Assembly: GCF_019203965.1 (NCBI RefSeq)
Contig: NZ_CP076448.1
Span: 1,193,001-1,257,000, forward strand
Source of the DNA: Elioraea tepida
GTDB taxonomy: Bacteria > Pseudomonadota > Alphaproteobacteria > Acetobacterales > Acetobacteraceae
Direction: 5' to 3'
DNA: 64,000 bases
Shown here piece after piece: positions 37,686 to 48,590 of the stretch; the stretch's first letter is position 1; each line of letters begins with the position of its first letter. The translations under genes and the position numbers were made by a program. The notes under the pieces are model-generated. The model saw nothing but the letters and a program-made list of their open reading frames with translations. It searched no databases and was not told the DNA's origin.

Positions 37686-38399
37686 ATGCCCGCACGGCCA
37701 AGCTCCCCCGCCGCACGCCTGATCGTCGCCCTCGACACGGCCGATCTCGCCCGCGCCACGGCCTTGGCACGTGCTCTCGCCGGCGAGGTCGGCCTCGTGA
37801 AGGTGGGCCTCGAGCTCTTCGTCGCCGAGGGCCCGCGCGCGGTGGCGGAGATCGCCGCCCTCGGCGCTCCGGTCTTCCTCGACCTCAAGCTGCACGACAT
37901 CCCCAACACCGTCGCCGGCGCCGTCCGGTCGGCCAATGCGCTCGGCGCGGCGATGCTCACCGTGCACGCCGCGGGCGGGGCGGAGATGATCAGCGCCGCA
38001 CGCTCTGCCGCCGAAGCCGCCGGCGCCGCCCGGCCGATGATCCTCGCCGTGACAGTGCTCACGAGCCTCGGCGCCGCCGACCTCGCGGCAACCGGCGTCG
38101 CGGGCGGCCCGGTCCAGCAGGTGCTTCGCCTCGCCCGCCTCGCCGTCGAGTCAGGGGCGGACGGGATCGTCTGTTCACCCCGCGAGGTCGCTCCGTTGCG
38201 CGATGCCCTGGGCCCGGGCGTTCCGCTGATCGTTCCCGGAATCCGCCCTGCCGGAGCCGACGCCGGGGACCAGAAGCGGGTGATGACTCCCGCCGAAGCC
38301 CTGGCCGCCGGGGCCGACTGGCTCGTGATCGGCCGCCCCATCACCGGCGCAGCCGACCCGGCGGCGGCGGCACGCGCGATCGCCGCAAGCCTCGGATGA
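37686..38399 (+). CDS. pyrF: Orotidine 5'-phosphate decarboxylase
   Basis: A 237-residue TIM-barrel enzyme. LIVALDT opens the barrel, [11 protein letters not shown] follows, and the catalytic Asp-Lys-Asp set is in [32 protein letters not shown] and WLVIGRPIT close the phosphate site. It makes UMP in the last step of pyrimidine synthesis. ATG 37686 gives [12 protein letters not shown]. The stop overlaps trpF as ATGA. Confidence 0.95.
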   Translation: MPARPSSPAARLIVALDTADLARATALARALAGEVGLVKVGLELFVAEGPRAVAEIAALGAPVFLDLKLHDIPNTVAGAVRSANALGAAMLTVHAAGGAEMISAARSAAEAAGAARPMILAVTVLTSLGAADLAATGVAGGPVQQVLRLARLAVESGADGIVCSPREVAPLRDALGPGVPLIVPGIRPAGADAGDQKRVMTPAEALAAGADWLVIGRPITGAADPAAAARAIAASLG

Positions 38400-39067
38400 G
38401 CGTCACGGTCAAGATCTGCGGCCTCACCGACGCCCCCGGTTTCGACGCGGCCGTGGCGGCGGGGGCCGACATGGTGGGCTTCGTCTTCTACCCGCCGAGC
38501 CCGCGCGCCATCACGGCGGACGCGGCCGCCGCCCTCTCTGCCCGGCACGCGGGCGGGCCGCTCCGCGTCGGACTGTTCGTCGACGCGGACGACGACACGA
38601 TCGCAGCGACGCTCGCGGCCGTGCCGCTCGATCTGCTCCAGCTACACGGCGCGGAGCCGCCCGACCGCGTCGCAGCGATCAGGCGTCGCTTCGGCGTGCC
38701 GGTGATGAAGGCGGTCGGCGTCGCCACGCGGGCGGAGGTGGCGCGCGCGATCGCGGACTACGGCGCGGTCGCCGACCGGATGCTGTTCGACGCCAAGCCC
38801 CCGCCCGCCGGCACGCCTGGCGCCCTTCCCGGCGGCAACGCCGCGGTCTTCGACTGGTCGGTGATGCACGGCATGTCCGTCCCCGTCCCGTGGCTGCTCG
38901 CAGGCGGGCTCACGCCGGACAACGTCGCCCGGGCGATCGCCACCGTCTCGGCACCCGGTGTCGATGTGTCGAGCGGCGTCGAGCGCGCGCGCGGGGTGAA
39001 GGACCCCGCCCTGATCCGGGCCTTCGTCGCGGCGGCGAAAGCGGCGTCAAGGGAGGGCAGCGCCTAA
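38396..39067 (+). CDS. trpF: Phosphoribosylanthranilate isomerase
   Basis: A 223-residue TIM-barrel isomerase. The catalytic Cys is in KICGLTDA and the catalytic Asp is in [21 protein letters not shown] and [11 protein letters not shown] are further family markers. It catalyses the third step of tryptophan synthesis. Overlaps pyrF and is followed by trpB after 83 bases. Confidence 0.95.
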   Translation: MSVTVKICGLTDAPGFDAAVAAGADMVGFVFYPPSPRAITADAAAALSARHAGGPLRVGLFVDADDDTIAATLAAVPLDLLQLHGAEPPDRVAAIRRRFGVPVMKAVGVATRAEVARAIADYGAVADRMLFDAKPPPAGTPGALPGGNAAVFDWSVMHGMSVPVPWLLAGGLTPDNVARAIATVSAPGVDVSSGVERARGVKDPALIRAFVAAAKAASREGSA

Positions 39068-39150
39068 GCGCGCGCGGCCACAGCGCCCCGGGCTCTAGGC
39101 CGGGGGCGGGATTTGCGCTACCACCCCGGCTTCCGCACGGGAGGCGAGAC

Positions 39151-40380
39151 GTGACCAAGCCCCTTTCCTCGGCGCTTCCGAACAGCCTGCGCACGGGCCC
39201 GGACGAGCGCGGGCATTTCGGACGTTTCGGCGGCCGCTACGTGGCCGAGACCCTGATGCCGCTGATCCTCGAGGTCGAGCGCGCCTATACGGCCGCGAAG
39301 GCTGACCCCTCCTTCCAGGCGGAGCTTGACCGCTATCTCGCCGACTATGTGGGCAGGCCGAGCCCGCTGTGGTTCGCCGAGCGGCTGACACAAGCGCTTG
39401 GCGGGGCGCAGGTCTGGTTTAAGCGCGACGAGCTCAACCACACCGGCGCACACAAGATCAATAACTGCATGGGCCAGATCCTGCTCGCGCGGCGTATGGG
39501 CAAGAGGCGCATCATCGCCGAGACGGGAGCGGGCCAGCACGGTGTCGCGACCGCAACGGTCTGCGCCCTGTTCGGCCTTCCCTGCACCATCTACATGGGC
39601 GCGACCGACGTCGCGCGCCAGTCTCCCAACGTGTTCCGCATGAAGCTGCTCGGCGCGGAGGTGAGGCCAGTCACCTCCGGCGCGGCGACGCTGAAGGACG
39701 CGATGAACGAGGCGCTGCGCGACTGGGTCGCCAATGTCGCCGATACCTATTACTTGATCGGAACGGTCGCCGGCCCCCACCCCTACCCGGCGATGGTGCG
39801 CGACTTCCAGTCGGTGATCGGGACGGAGGCGAAGGCCCAGCTCCTGAAGGCCACGGGGCGCCTGCCCGACGTCGCGGTCGCTGCGATCGGCGGCGGCTCG
39901 AACGCGATGGGCCTCTTCTTCCCCTTCCTCGATGACGCCTCGGTGCGGCTCATCGGCGTCGAGGCGGCCGGGCACGGGCTCGACAGCGGCCAGCACGCCG
40001 CCTCGCTCTCGCGCGGCCGCCCAGGCGTGCTGCACGGCAACCGCACCTATCTCCTCCAGGACGAGTTCGGCCAGATCCTCGAGGCGCACTCGATCTCGGC
40101 CGGCCTCGACTATCCGGGGGTGGGCCCCGAGCACTCGTGGCTGCATGAGATCGGCCGCGTCGAGTATGTCGCGGTGACGGACGAGGAGGCGCTCGAGGCG
40201 TTCAAGCTCTGCACGCGGACGGAAGGCATCATCCCCGCGCTTGAGCCTGCGCACGCGCTCGCGCACGTGGCGAAGATCGCGCCCAAGATGCCGAAGGACG
40301 CGATCATCCTGATGAACCTCTGCGGCCGCGGCGACAAGGACATCTTCACCGTCGCCGAGGCGCTCGGGGTGAAGCTGTGA
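39151..40380 (+). CDS. trpB: Tryptophan synthase beta chain
   Basis: A 409-residue PLP enzyme. The cofactor lysine is Lys102 in [35 protein letters not shown] and [12 protein letters not shown] (phosphate loop) are the other landmarks. It condenses indole and serine. GTG 39151 has GGGAGGCGAG before it and is the only start giving the normal length. Its TGA overlaps the trpA GTG. Confidence 0.96.
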   Translation: MTKPLSSALPNSLRTGPDERGHFGRFGGRYVAETLMPLILEVERAYTAAKADPSFQAELDRYLADYVGRPSPLWFAERLTQALGGAQVWFKRDELNHTGAHKINNCMGQILLARRMGKRRIIAETGAGQHGVATATVCALFGLPCTIYMGATDVARQSPNVFRMKLLGAEVRPVTSGAATLKDAMNEALRDWVANVADTYYLIGTVAGPHPYPAMVRDFQSVIGTEAKAQLLKATGRLPDVAVAAIGGGSNAMGLFFPFLDDASVRLIGVEAAGHGLDSGQHAASLSRGRPGVLHGNRTYLLQDEFGQILEAHSISAGLDYPGVGPEHSWLHEIGRVEYVAVTDEEALEAFKLCTRTEGIIPALEPAHALAHVAKIAPKMPKDAIILMNLCGRGDKDIFTVAEALGVKL

Positions 40381-41240
40381 GCTCGTACCGCACGCCCGCA
40401 GGCGCGCCGAACCGGATCACCGCGCGCTTCGCCGCGCTCCGCGCCGAGGGGCGCGGGGCTTTGATCACCTTCATTGAGGCCTTCGATCCGGACCGCGCCA
40501 CCTCCGAGGCGCTGCTCCAAGGCCTGCCCGGAGCGGGGGCGGACCTCGTCGAGCTCGGCGTTCCCTTCACCGACCCGATGGCGGACGGGCCGACCATCCA
40601 GCGCGCCGGCCAGCGCGCGCTCAAGGCAGGCGCGACCCTTCCCGGCACGCTCGAGCTGGTGCGGGGTTTCCGTGCCAAGGACGGAACGACGCCGGTGGTG
40701 CTCATGGGCTACTACAACCCGATCCTCGCCCATGGTCCGGAACGTTTCTGCTCCGACGCGGCTGAGGCAGGCGTCGATGGCCTGATCGTGGTCGACCTGC
40801 CTCCCGAGGAGGCCGACGAGCTCACCGCCCACACCGTTCCGAACCGGCTTGAGCTGATACGCCTCGTCGCGCCGACCACGGACGAGACGCGTCTTCCCTT
40901 CGTGCTCGCGGGCTCGGGCGGCTTCATTTACTACGTCTCGATCACCGGGATCACCGGAACGCGCTCGACGACGGAAGCGCAGCTCGCCGAGGCGATCCCG
41001 CGCATCCGGCGCGCCACCGACCTGCCGATCGCCGTCGGCTTCGGCGTGCGCACGCCCGAGCAGGCGGCCATGGCGGTGCGGATCGCCGATGCCGCCGTCG
41101 TCGGCTCCGCCCTGCTCGACACGCTCGCGGCCGATCTCGACGAGTCGGGCCGGGCGCGGCCGGGAACGGTCGAGAAGGTTCTCGACCAGGTGCGCGCGCT
41201 CGCCGCCGGCGTGCGCGGCGCCCGCCGCGAGGCGGCCTGA
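40377..41240 (+). CDS. trpA: Tryptophan synthase alpha chain
   Basis: A 287-residue TIM-barrel lyase. The catalytic Glu is in [17 protein letters not shown] together with the catalytic Asp. [24 protein letters not shown] and [11 protein letters not shown] complete the pattern. It releases indole from indole-glycerol phosphate and channels it to TrpB. GTG start overlaps trpB as GTGA. Confidence 0.95.
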   Translation: MSSYRTPAGAPNRITARFAALRAEGRGALITFIEAFDPDRATSEALLQGLPGAGADLVELGVPFTDPMADGPTIQRAGQRALKAGATLPGTLELVRGFRAKDGTTPVVLMGYYNPILAHGPERFCSDAAEAGVDGLIVVDLPPEEADELTAHTVPNRLELIRLVAPTTDETRLPFVLAGSGGFIYYVSITGITGTRSTTEAQLAEAIPRIRRATDLPIAVGFGVRTPEQAAMAVRIADAAVVGSALLDTLAADLDESGRARPGTVEKVLDQVRALAAGVRGARREAA

Positions 41241-41260
41241 GCGGAGCCGACGCGGCAGCG

Positions 41261-42169
41261 ATGAACTGGCTCACGAACTACGTCCGGCCGAAGATACGCA
41301 CCCTGCTCGGGCGCAAGGACGTGCCGGAAAACCTCTGGCACAAATGCCCCGCCTGCGAGCAGATGATCTTCCATCGCGAGCTCGAGAAGACCCTTCGCGT
41401 CTGCCCGAGCTGCGGCCACCACATGCGGCTTCCCGCCAAGGCGCGGATCGCGATGCTGATGGATGAGGGCTACGCCACCATCGAGCTTCCGGCGGTGCCG
41501 CAGGACCCCCTGCACTTCCGCGATCAGAAGCGCTACGTTGACCGTCTCAAGGCCGCCCGCGCCGAGACCGAGCTCGAGGACGCGATCATCGTCGCGCACG
41601 GAACGATCGGCGCCTACCGCGCCGTGGTCGCCGTCTTCGCCTTCGAGTTCATGGGCGGCTCGATGGGCACGGCGGTGGGCGAAGCCCTGGTCGCCGCCGC
41701 GCGGCTTGCGGTTCTGCAGCAGGCGGCGCTCGTCGTCGTCACCGCCTCGGGCGGGGCGCGCATGCAGGAGGGCGTGCTCAGCCTGATGCAAATGCCGCGC
41801 ACCATCATCGCGGTTCAGCACGTGAAGGACGCGGGCCTTCCCTACCTCGTGGTGCTGACCGACCCGACGACGGGCGGGGTGACGGCCTCCTTCGCGATGC
41901 TCGGCGACGTCCACATCGCCGAACCGGGCGCTCTCATCGGCTTCGCCGGAGCGCGGGTGATCGAGCAGACGGTGCGCGAGAAGCTCCCCGAAGGCTTCCA
42001 GCGGGCGGAGTATCTGCACGCGCACGGCATGGTCGACCTCGTGGTGAAGCGCGCCGAGCTCAAGCAGACGCTGGCGCGGCTGATCGGGCTCCTGACCGAA
42101 CCGGCGGCGCGGCGCGCCGCCCGCCCAGGTGCAGAGGTGATCGCGCTGCCTGCGCCGCAGGCGGATTGA
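41261..42169 (+). CDS. accD: Acetyl-CoA carboxylase carboxyltransferase subunit beta
   Basis: A 302-residue carboxyltransferase. The zinc ribbon has Cys29, Cys32, Cys48 and Cys51 (KCPACEQ and VCPSCGHH). The crotonase fold has [31 protein letters not shown] and [16 protein letters not shown]. It works with AccA to carry carboxyl to acetyl-CoA in fatty-acid synthesis. Lies between trpA and folC, the standard alphaproteobacterial order. Confidence 0.95.
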   Translation: MNWLTNYVRPKIRTLLGRKDVPENLWHKCPACEQMIFHRELEKTLRVCPSCGHHMRLPAKARIAMLMDEGYATIELPAVPQDPLHFRDQKRYVDRLKAARAETELEDAIIVAHGTIGAYRAVVAVFAFEFMGGSMGTAVGEALVAAARLAVLQQAALVVVTASGGARMQEGVLSLMQMPRTIIAVQHVKDAGLPYLVVLTDPTTGGVTASFAMLGDVHIAEPGALIGFAGARVIEQTVREKLPEGFQRAEYLHAHGMVDLVVKRAELKQTLARLIGLLTEPAARRAARPGAEVIALPAPQAD

Positions 42170-42177
42170 GGAGCGCC

Positions 42178-43467
42178 ATGGCGGGCATCGTCGCGGCGCC
42201 ATCGGAGGCGGTGATCGCGCGGCTTGCGCGCCTGCATCCGAAACTGATCGACCTCTCGCTCGGGCGGATCGAGCGGCTGCTCGCCCGGCTCGGCCACCCG
42301 GAGCGGCGCCTGCCCCCCGTCCTCCACGTCGCCGGAACGAACGGCAAGGGCTCGACCTGCGCCTTCGCCCGCGCGATCGCCGAGGCCGCTGGGCTTCGCG
42401 TGCACGTCTACACGAGCCCGCATCTGGTGACGTTCCATGAGCGAATCCGGCTCGCCGGCACGCTCGTCACCGAGGAGGCGCTGTCCGCCGCGCTTGAGGA
42501 GGCCGAGGCCGCGAACGGCGAGGACCCGATCACCGTGTTCGAGATCACCACAGCGGCGGCGCTCGTTCTGTTCTCGCGCGTCCCGGCCGATCTCCTGGTG
42601 CTCGAGGTCGGGCTCGGCGGCAGGCTCGATGCGACGAATGTCGTCGAACGCCCGGCCGCGACCGCGATCACCCACATCGCGATGGACCACATGGAGTTCC
42701 TTGGCGACACGCTCGCGTCGATCGCCTTCGAGAAGGCCGGGATCCTCAAACCCTCCGTCCCCTGCGCCACCGGCCGCCAGGAGGAGGAGGCGATCGAGGT
42801 GATCCGCGCGCGCGCCCGTGACGTCGGCGCACCGTTGCGCGCACGCGACGAGGCCTGGACGATCGGTCCCCACGGCTCGGGCCTGCGCTACGCCGACGCC
42901 GAGGGCACGCTCGACCTGCCGATGCCTGCCCTGCCGGGCGTGCACCAGCACGACAATGCGGGGATCGCCATCGCCGCGCTCCGGGCGATGCGCGGGCTTG
43001 CCTTCCCGGCCGAGGCCTTCGCCGAGGGGCTCGCGCGCGCGCGCTGGCCCGCGCGGATGCAGCGGCTTGGGCGCGGTCCGCTGCTCGACCTTCTGCCCGA
43101 GGGCTGGGAGCTCTGGCTCGATGGCGGCCACAATGCCGATGCCGGGCGCGCTCTCGGCGCCCATCTCGCCGCCAACCCCTCGCCGCCGTGGCACGTCGTC
43201 GTCGGCATGAAGTCGGGCAAGCAGACGGCCGAGTTCCTTCGCCCCATCATCCCGCACGCCGCGAGCCTCTGGGCGGTGGCGGAGCCCGACCAGCACCTCG
43301 CCCAAGCACCGGAGGCGATCGTCGCCGCCTCGGGCGGCGTGGCGCGGATCGGGCCGCGCGTGGCCGATGCGGTGGCCGCGATCGCGCGTGAGGCGCGGGC
43401 GCCCGCGCGCATCCTCGTCTGCGGCAGCCTCTATCTCGCGGGCGTGATCCTCCGCGACCACACCTGA
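42178..43467 (+). CDS. folC: Folylpolyglutamate / dihydrofolate synthase
   Basis: A 429-residue Mur-ligase-fold enzyme. The P-loop is HVAGTNGKGSTCAF, followed by YTSPHLVTFHERIR, FEITTAAALVLFS and GLGGRLDATNVV. It glutamylates dihydropteroate and folates. ATG 42178 follows GAGGAG by 9 bases; a TTG at 42166 overlapping accD is less likely. Converges with the sugar dehydrogenase gene with a 5-base gap. Confidence 0.92.
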   Translation: MAGIVAAPSEAVIARLARLHPKLIDLSLGRIERLLARLGHPERRLPPVLHVAGTNGKGSTCAFARAIAEAAGLRVHVYTSPHLVTFHERIRLAGTLVTEEALSAALEEAEAANGEDPITVFEITTAAALVLFSRVPADLLVLEVGLGGRLDATNVVERPAATAITHIAMDHMEFLGDTLASIAFEKAGILKPSVPCATGRQEEEAIEVIRARARDVGAPLRARDEAWTIGPHGSGLRYADAEGTLDLPMPALPGVHQHDNAGIAIAALRAMRGLAFPAEAFAEGLARARWPARMQRLGRGPLLDLLPEGWELWLDGGHNADAGRALGAHLAANPSPPWHVVVGMKSGKQTAEFLRPIIPHAASLWAVAEPDQHLAQAPEAIVAASGGVARIGPRVADAVAAIAREARAPARILVCGSLYLAGVILRDHT

Positions 43468-43472
43468 GCGCG

Positions 43473-44582
43473 TCAGGCAGGATCGAGACGCCAGATCGCG
43501 CCGTCGCGGCTGTCGGTGACGACGAGCACGCGCCCGTCAGGCAGAACGCGCACGTCGCGGATCCGCTCGCCGAACATCGGGATACGCTCCTCAGCGACGA
43601 TCCGCTCCCCCTCGCGCGTGAGGCGGAACAGGGCACGGGCACGCAGCGCCCCCACGAGAAGATCGCCACGCCAGCCGGGGAAGGCCGCCCCGGTGACGAC
43701 GGCGAAGCCCGAGGGCGCGATCGAGGTCGGCCCCCAGACCTTGAGGGGGTCCTCCATCCCCGGCAGGGACCGATGCTCGGTGATCACCGAGCCGTCGTAG
43801 TTCACGCCGTGCGTGGCGCGCGGCCAGCCGTAGTTCGCGCCGCGCCGGATCAGGTTCACCTCGTCCCCGCCCTGCGGCCCGTGCTCGTGCGACCAGAGCG
43901 CCCCGGTCTCGGGATCGACCAGGAGCCCCTGGATGTTGCGATGGCCGTATGACCAGATCTCCGGCCGCGCCCCCGCCCGGCCGACGAAGGGGTTGTCGCG
44001 CGGGATCGAGCCGTCGTCGGCGAGGCGTATGATCTTGCCGTTGAGGTCGGCGAGGTCCTGCGCACGCTCCATCTGGAACCGGTCGCCGAAGCCGGCATAG
44101 AGCATCCCATCGAGGCCGAAGGCCATGCGGCAGCCGAAATGAAACCCGTTGCGGACCCGCGGCGTGACAGAGAAGATCGCCTCCGGCGCGGTGAAGCGCT
44201 CGCCCTCGAGCCGAAGCCGGGTGATGGTCGAAGAGGTTCCGCCCTCGCCTTCGGTGACGTGGCAGAGATAGACGAGGCCGTTCTCGGCGAAGCGCGGGTG
44301 CAGGACGACGTCGAGCATGCCGCCCTGGCGGTTCGCGACCGTTGCCGGCGTGCCGGGAAGCGGCGGGGAGAGCCGGCCGTCGGCGCCGACGAGGCGCACG
44401 CGGCCGGGGCGTTCCGTCACGATCAGCCTCCCGTCCGGCAGCGGAGCGACGGCCCAGGGATGCTCGAGCCCCTGGGCGAGCACGGTGACGCGGAACGCGG
44501 CGCGCTCGGTGCGCACGACCTCGGCGCCAGCGGGATACGCCGCAAGCGACGCGGCAACGGCGAGCACTGCGCCTCGGATCAT
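43473..44582 (-). CDS. PQQ-dependent aldose sugar dehydrogenase-like protein
   Basis: A 369-residue exported protein with a signal peptide (AVLAVAASLAAYPAGA). Six-bladed propeller motifs of the soluble aldose dehydrogenase (YliI) family are present: GLEHPWAVAPLPDGRLIVTE, NRQGGMLDVVLHPRF, FGCRMAFGLDGMLYAGFGDR and EHGPQGGDEVNLI. The family oxidises aldoses in the periplasm with PQQ and calcium. No PQQ genes are in the window. It is convergent with folC and lies upstream of no obvious partner. Confidence 0.85.
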   Translation of the reverse strand: MIRGAVLAVAASLAAYPAGAEVVRTERAAFRVTVLAQGLEHPWAVAPLPDGRLIVTERPGRVRLVGADGRLSPPLPGTPATVANRQGGMLDVVLHPRFAENGLVYLCHVTEGEGGTSSTITRLRLEGERFTAPEAIFSVTPRVRNGFHFGCRMAFGLDGMLYAGFGDRFQMERAQDLADLNGKIIRLADDGSIPRDNPFVGRAGARPEIWSYGHRNIQGLLVDPETGALWSHEHGPQGGDEVNLIRRGANYGWPRATHGVNYDGSVITEHRSLPGMEDPLKVWGPTSIAPSGFAVVTGAAFPGWRGDLLVGALRARALFRLTREGERIVAEERIPMFGERIRDVRVLPDGRVLVVTDSRDGAIWRLDPA

Positions 44583-44673
44583 CTCCCCCTCCCAGCCGCC
44601 GTGTCGCCGCGACGATGGGGCGTTCGCCGCGGACCGGAATCCGCCGCCGGAGCGCCCGGCCGCGGCGCGCGGG

Positions 44674-45000
44674 TCACAGGTTCGCGTCCACCCAAGCCGT
44701 GAGGTTGCTCTTGCTGTCGGCGCCCATCTTTGTGGCGACGGGCTGGCCGCCCTTGAACAGGATCAGCGTCGGGATGCCGCGCACGGCGAAGCGGTTCGGC
44801 GTGACCGGGTTCTCGTCCACGTTCACCTTCGCCACGGTCAGCCTGCCGGCGTAGGCCGCGGCGATCTCCTCCAGCGCCGGGGCGATCGCGCGGCATGGCC
44901 CGCACCACTCGGCCCAGAAATCGACGAGGACGGGGTGGTCGGCCTTCAGCACATCGGTCTCGAAACTCGCATCCGACACGACCTTGGTGCGCGCGCTCAT
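44674..45000 (-). CDS. trxA: Thioredoxin
   Basis: A 108-residue protein with the redox site Cys33-Gly-Pro-Cys36 ([14 protein letters not shown]) and the cis-proline loop [13 protein letters not shown]. It keeps cytoplasmic protein thiols reduced. It lies just downstream of addA on the same strand, a typical alphaproteobacterial arrangement. A possible weak promoter (TTGGTG/TAGAAC, 19-base spacer) lies at 45064-45094. Confidence 0.95.
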   Translation of the reverse strand: MSARTKVVSDASFETDVLKADHPVLVDFWAEWCGPCRAIAPALEEIAAAYAGRLTVAKVNVDENPVTPNRFAVRGIPTLILFKGGQPVATKMGADSKSNLTAWVDANL

Positions 45001-45116
45001 GCCTCTCTCCGTGGTGTCATGGCCCGTCGGGTATCGTGTTGCCGGGCCCGTGGTCCGGCCCAGGTTCTAGCACGGCCCCCGCCCGCGGCACCAAGCGACC
45101 CCGGGGCCGCCTCTGG

Positions 45117-48100
45117 CTAAATGGTGGCGGGAGCGTGAGCGTCCAACAGCGAGTCAGGAAGCTCCATCAGGCGTGCGGCATAGGTCCAGACGAGGGCGCA
45201 GCGCACCTCCCGGCCCGGAAAGGCGCCGCGCAGAACCGCGCGATAGGCGGCCATCTGCCTGAGATAGGCCGGCGGCACGTCCTCGAGACGGTCGGGCGGG
45301 GGGCGGTTCGTCTTGAAGTCGGCCACGAGAACCTCGGTGTCGGTGATGGCGAGACGATCGACCTGGCCTGAGACGACTCGCGAGCCGATCCGGCCCGTCA
45401 CGGCCGCTTCGGCGAGCGCTCCGGGAGCGAAGAGCGGGGCGAAACGCGGGTCATCGAGGACAGCGAGCGTCTCGGCGACGAGCTCCGCCACGGTATCCGC
45501 GGCAAGGCCGAGCCCGGGCGCGGAGAGGAACGCCTCAGCCGCGCTCCGGCGCCGCTCGGGCGGCAGGTGCGGCAGGTGCTGGAGCAGGGCGTGCACAAGC
45601 CTGCCGCGCTGGAACCGCCTCGCTCCTGGCTCCGCCCCGGCGAGCGGCGAGGCGGCGGCTGGCTCGTCGTCCTCCTCCGCCGAGGGGGCGAGCGGGCGCG
45701 GCGGCGTCTCCTCGGCAGGTGGCGGTCGACGCGCCCAGGTTGGAACCGGGGGAAGGCGCACGGGCGCGGCGCTTTCCGGCTCGCGTCGCAGCGCCGCGTC
45801 GGGCGCCTGGGCGGTGGCGAGCCGCATGCCCCCCACCGGCCAGCCTGTTTCGCCGAGCAAGGCACCCGGGTCGAAGGCCGCCGCCTCGGCACCGGCAAGA
45901 CGGCGGAACCCAGCCGCGACGAGATCATACCAGCAGCTCTTGTCCTTTCCCTCCCCTCTGCGGCTGAGGGCGCCGGTCACCAGAAGCCGATCCTCCGCGC
46001 GGGTGAGCGCGACATAGAGAAGGCGGCGATACTCCTCGAGATCCTCCTCCCGTCTCCGGGCACGCGCCTGCTCGACCGGCTCGGGGCAAAGCTCGGCGCG
46101 CGGTGCCCAGAGCGGCACCTGCGCATGCGTTGCCTTATCTTCCAGCCAGTAGAGGTCGTCGACGGGGTCGGTGACGGAGGTGGTGTCGGCGAGGATCACG
46201 ACCGGGCTCTCGAGCCCCTTCGCGCCGTGGACGGTCATCACCCGCACCGCGTCCGCACCCGGCTCCTGCTCGCGCTTGATCTCGGCCCCGCCGCCGCGAA
46301 GCCAGGCGAGGAAGCCCTGGAGCGATGGCGGGTGCGACCGCTCATGCGCGAGCGCGGCGCTGAGCAGCTCATCGAGCGGGTCGGCGGCGTCCGGCCCGAG
46401 CCTCGCAAGCAGCCGCGCCCGCCCGCCGAGCGGCCCGAGCAGCCGGGCGATCAGGGCATGCGGCGTGTCGAAATCCGCCCGCGCGGCGAGCGCGGCGAGC
46501 GTGGCCTCGGCGTCCTGCCAGTCGGGCCGTTCGGCTGCGCGCCGGCGAAGTTCGGTGCGCAGGCTGCGCCGCCCGCGCGCGGTCGCGAGCTCCATCAGCG
46601 ACGGGTCGGAAAGGCTGAACAGCGGCGAGCGAAGCGCCGCGGCAAGGGTCAGATCGTCCTCGGGCAATAAGAGCGACTCGAGGGTGGCGAGCACGTCCTT
46701 CACCGCGAGTTCTTCGACGAGCACCATGCGATCGACGCCGCTGACCGGAACGTTCCGCTGCTTGAGCGCGCGGATCAGCCAGCTGACGAAGGCGCGGCGA
46801 CGACGCACTAGGACCAAGACGTCGCCGGGGCGGATGGCGCGGCCGCGGGCGGGCAGACGCTCGCCGTCCTCGATCCAGCGCTGGATCTGCGCCGCGATCG
46901 CGAGCGCGAGCTTCTCCTCCCCGTTGCGCGCACGCGCGCTCGGCTCGGGGTTCCACGCGTCGGCCTCGGGCAGCTCGTCCGGCGGGATGAGTGGCCACAG
47001 TTCGACCGAGCCCGCCTCGCCCGCGCGCACCGGCCGGTGCAGGATCGGCTCGCCGTCGAGCGCCACGCCCTTCGCCGCGTCCGGATCGGCGAACACGGCA
47101 TCGACGAGCGCAAGCACCGGAGCGGTGGAGCGGAAGGAGACGGCAAGCCGCTCGGAGCGGAAGTGCGAAGCGCCGAAGCAGGCCGTCACGCGCTTTCGCG
47201 CCCGCTCGCGCGCGCGGCCGAACTCTTCCGGCGCCGCCCCCTGGAAGCGGTAGATGCTCTGCTTGACATCGCCCACCGCGAACAGCGTGCGCACGACGCC
47301 CGCCCGCGCTCCTTCGCCCGCGAAGAAGTCCTCCGTGAGAAGCTCGACCACGTGCCATTGCGCGGCCGCACTGTCCTGCGCCTCGTCGATGAGCACGTGG
47401 TCGAGCCCGCCATCGAGCTTGTACTGCACCCAGGCCGTGTCGGTCGCGGCGAGCAGGCGCCGGGTGCGCTCGATCAGGTCGTCGTAGTCGAGCCCGGCGC
47501 GGACGCGCTTGCGCCGTTCGTAGCCCTCGATCACAGGGGCGACGAGACGCACCACCGCCTCGGAGGCGAGGGCAGCGCGGATGCGGCGGCGACGGTCTTC
47601 GACCGTGAGGACGGCATCCGCCTCGCCCTCGAGCACGGCGAGGATGTCCGCCATCGCGGCGACAGCCCGCTGTGTGGCAAGGCGCGTTCGGATCGTTCCC
47701 TTCTCCGTGAGGTACAGGTCTCGCCAGTCCTCCCATCGTGCGGCCCTCTCCTCGGGCGTGAGCGCGAGCCACCGTTTCATCGCCTCGCCGCGCGCCATGT
47801 CCGTCGGCGAGCCGCGGCGGAGCGCGTCGGCCGCGGCCACAAGCCGCGTCAGATCGCGCCCGCAGGCCTCGGCAAGCAACGCGTCCTCAGTCTCCTCGAC
47901 GTCGAGGCCAAGGATGCGCCGCTGCATCGCCGCCACGCCGTCAGGTGCGTTGGCTGCCGCGAAGGCCCGCTCGAGCCGTCCACGTGCGGCGAGCACGCCG
48001 CGCACGAGATCGGAGAAGCCGTCCTGCTCAGTGAGCGGCGCAAGCGTTGCGAGGGCCCGCTCCATCCCTGCTGTCGGCCGGGCGAGCGCCTCGTCACGCG

Positions 48101-48590
48101 CGGCCGCCAGGGCCTCGGCTGAGTCGCGTTCCTCGAGCAGGGTGAAATGCGGCGCGATCTCTGCCTCGAGCGGGAAGCGGCGGAGCAGGCTCTGGCAGAA
48201 GGCGTGGATGGTGGCGATCCTGAGCCCGCCCGGGTGGTCAAGCACGCGGGCGAACAGGCCGCGGGCGCGCGCCAACGCCTCCTCCGTCACCGCCACGCCG
48301 AGCCGCGACAGCTCCTCCCCGAGCGCGCTGTCCTCCATCGCCGCCCACGCGCCGAGACGCGAGGCGATCCGTGTCGCCATCTCCGCTGCTGCGGCGCGGG
48401 TGAAGGTGAGGCAGAGGATCCGGCCCGGATCGGTTCCGCCGAGGAGAAGCCGAAGCACACGCGCGGTCAGAAGCGTGGTCTTGCCAGAGCCTGCGGAGGC
48501 GCCCACCCAGGCCGAGACGGACGGGTCGGACGCGCGGCGCTGCGCGGCTTCGGCGTCCGCGCGCGCGTCGCCAAGGGCCCACTCAGTCAT
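45117..48590 (-). CDS. addA: AddA, double-strand break repair helicase-nuclease
   Basis: A 1157-residue UvrD-type helicase with a C-terminal nuclease. Walker A is GASAGSGKTTLL, Walker B VLIDEAQDS, further helicase motifs GDVKQSIYRFQGA and VMTVHGAKGLES. The nuclease core is VLVADFKTNRPPPD. With AddB it resects broken ends and loads RecA. ATG 48590 overlaps the AddB stop region. The operon order tsaE, amgK, murU, addB, addA is conserved in alphaproteobacteria. Confidence 0.95.
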   Translation of the reverse strand: MTEWALGDARADAEAAQRRASDPSVSAWVGASAGSGKTTLLTARVLRLLLGGTDPGRILCLTFTRAAAAEMATRIASRLGAWAAMEDSALGEELSRLGVAVTEEALARARGLFARVLDHPGGLRIATIHAFCQSLLRRFPLEAEIAPHFTLLEERDSAEALAAARDEALARPTAGMERALATLAPLTEQDGFSDLVRGVLAARGRLERAFAAANAPDGVAAMQRRILGLDVEETEDALLAEACGRDLTRLVAAADALRRGSPTDMARGEAMKRWLALTPEERAARWEDWRDLYLTEKGTIRTRLATQRAVAAMADILAVLEGEADAVLTVEDRRRRIRAALASEAVVRLVAPVIEGYERRKRVRAGLDYDDLIERTRRLLAATDTAWVQYKLDGGLDHVLIDEAQDSAAAQWHVVELLTEDFFAGEGARAGVVRTLFAVGDVKQSIYRFQGAAPEEFGRARERARKRVTACFGASHFRSERLAVSFRSTAPVLALVDAVFADPDAAKGVALDGEPILHRPVRAGEAGSVELWPLIPPDELPEADAWNPEPSARARNGEEKLALAIAAQIQRWIEDGERLPARGRAIRPGDVLVLVRRRRAFVSWLIRALKQRNVPVSGVDRMVLVEELAVKDVLATLESLLLPEDDLTLAAALRSPLFSLSDPSLMELATARGRRSLRTELRRRAAERPDWQDAEATLAALAARADFDTPHALIARLLGPLGGRARLLARLGPDAADPLDELLSAALAHERSHPPSLQGFLAWLRGGGAEIKREQEPGADAVRVMTVHGAKGLESPVVILADTTSVTDPVDDLYWLEDKATHAQVPLWAPRAELCPEPVEQARARRREEDLEEYRRLLYVALTRAEDRLLVTGALSRRGEGKDKSCWYDLVAAGFRRLAGAEAAAFDPGALLGETGWPVGGMRLATAQAPDAALRREPESAAPVRLPPVPTWARRPPPAEETPPRPLAPSAEEDDEPAAASPLAGAEPGARRFQRGRLVHALLQHLPHLPPERRRSAAEAFLSAPGLGLAADTVAELVAETLAVLDDPRFAPLFAPGALAEAAVTGRIGSRVVSGQVDRLAITDTEVLVADFKTNRPPPDRLEDVPPAYLRQMAAYRAVLRGAFPGREVRCALVWTYAARLMELPDSLLDAHAPATI

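Noticed and set aside
45064-45094. trxA promoter
   Set aside because: TTGGTG and TAGAAC are present but with a 19-base spacer, too weak to list as a feature.
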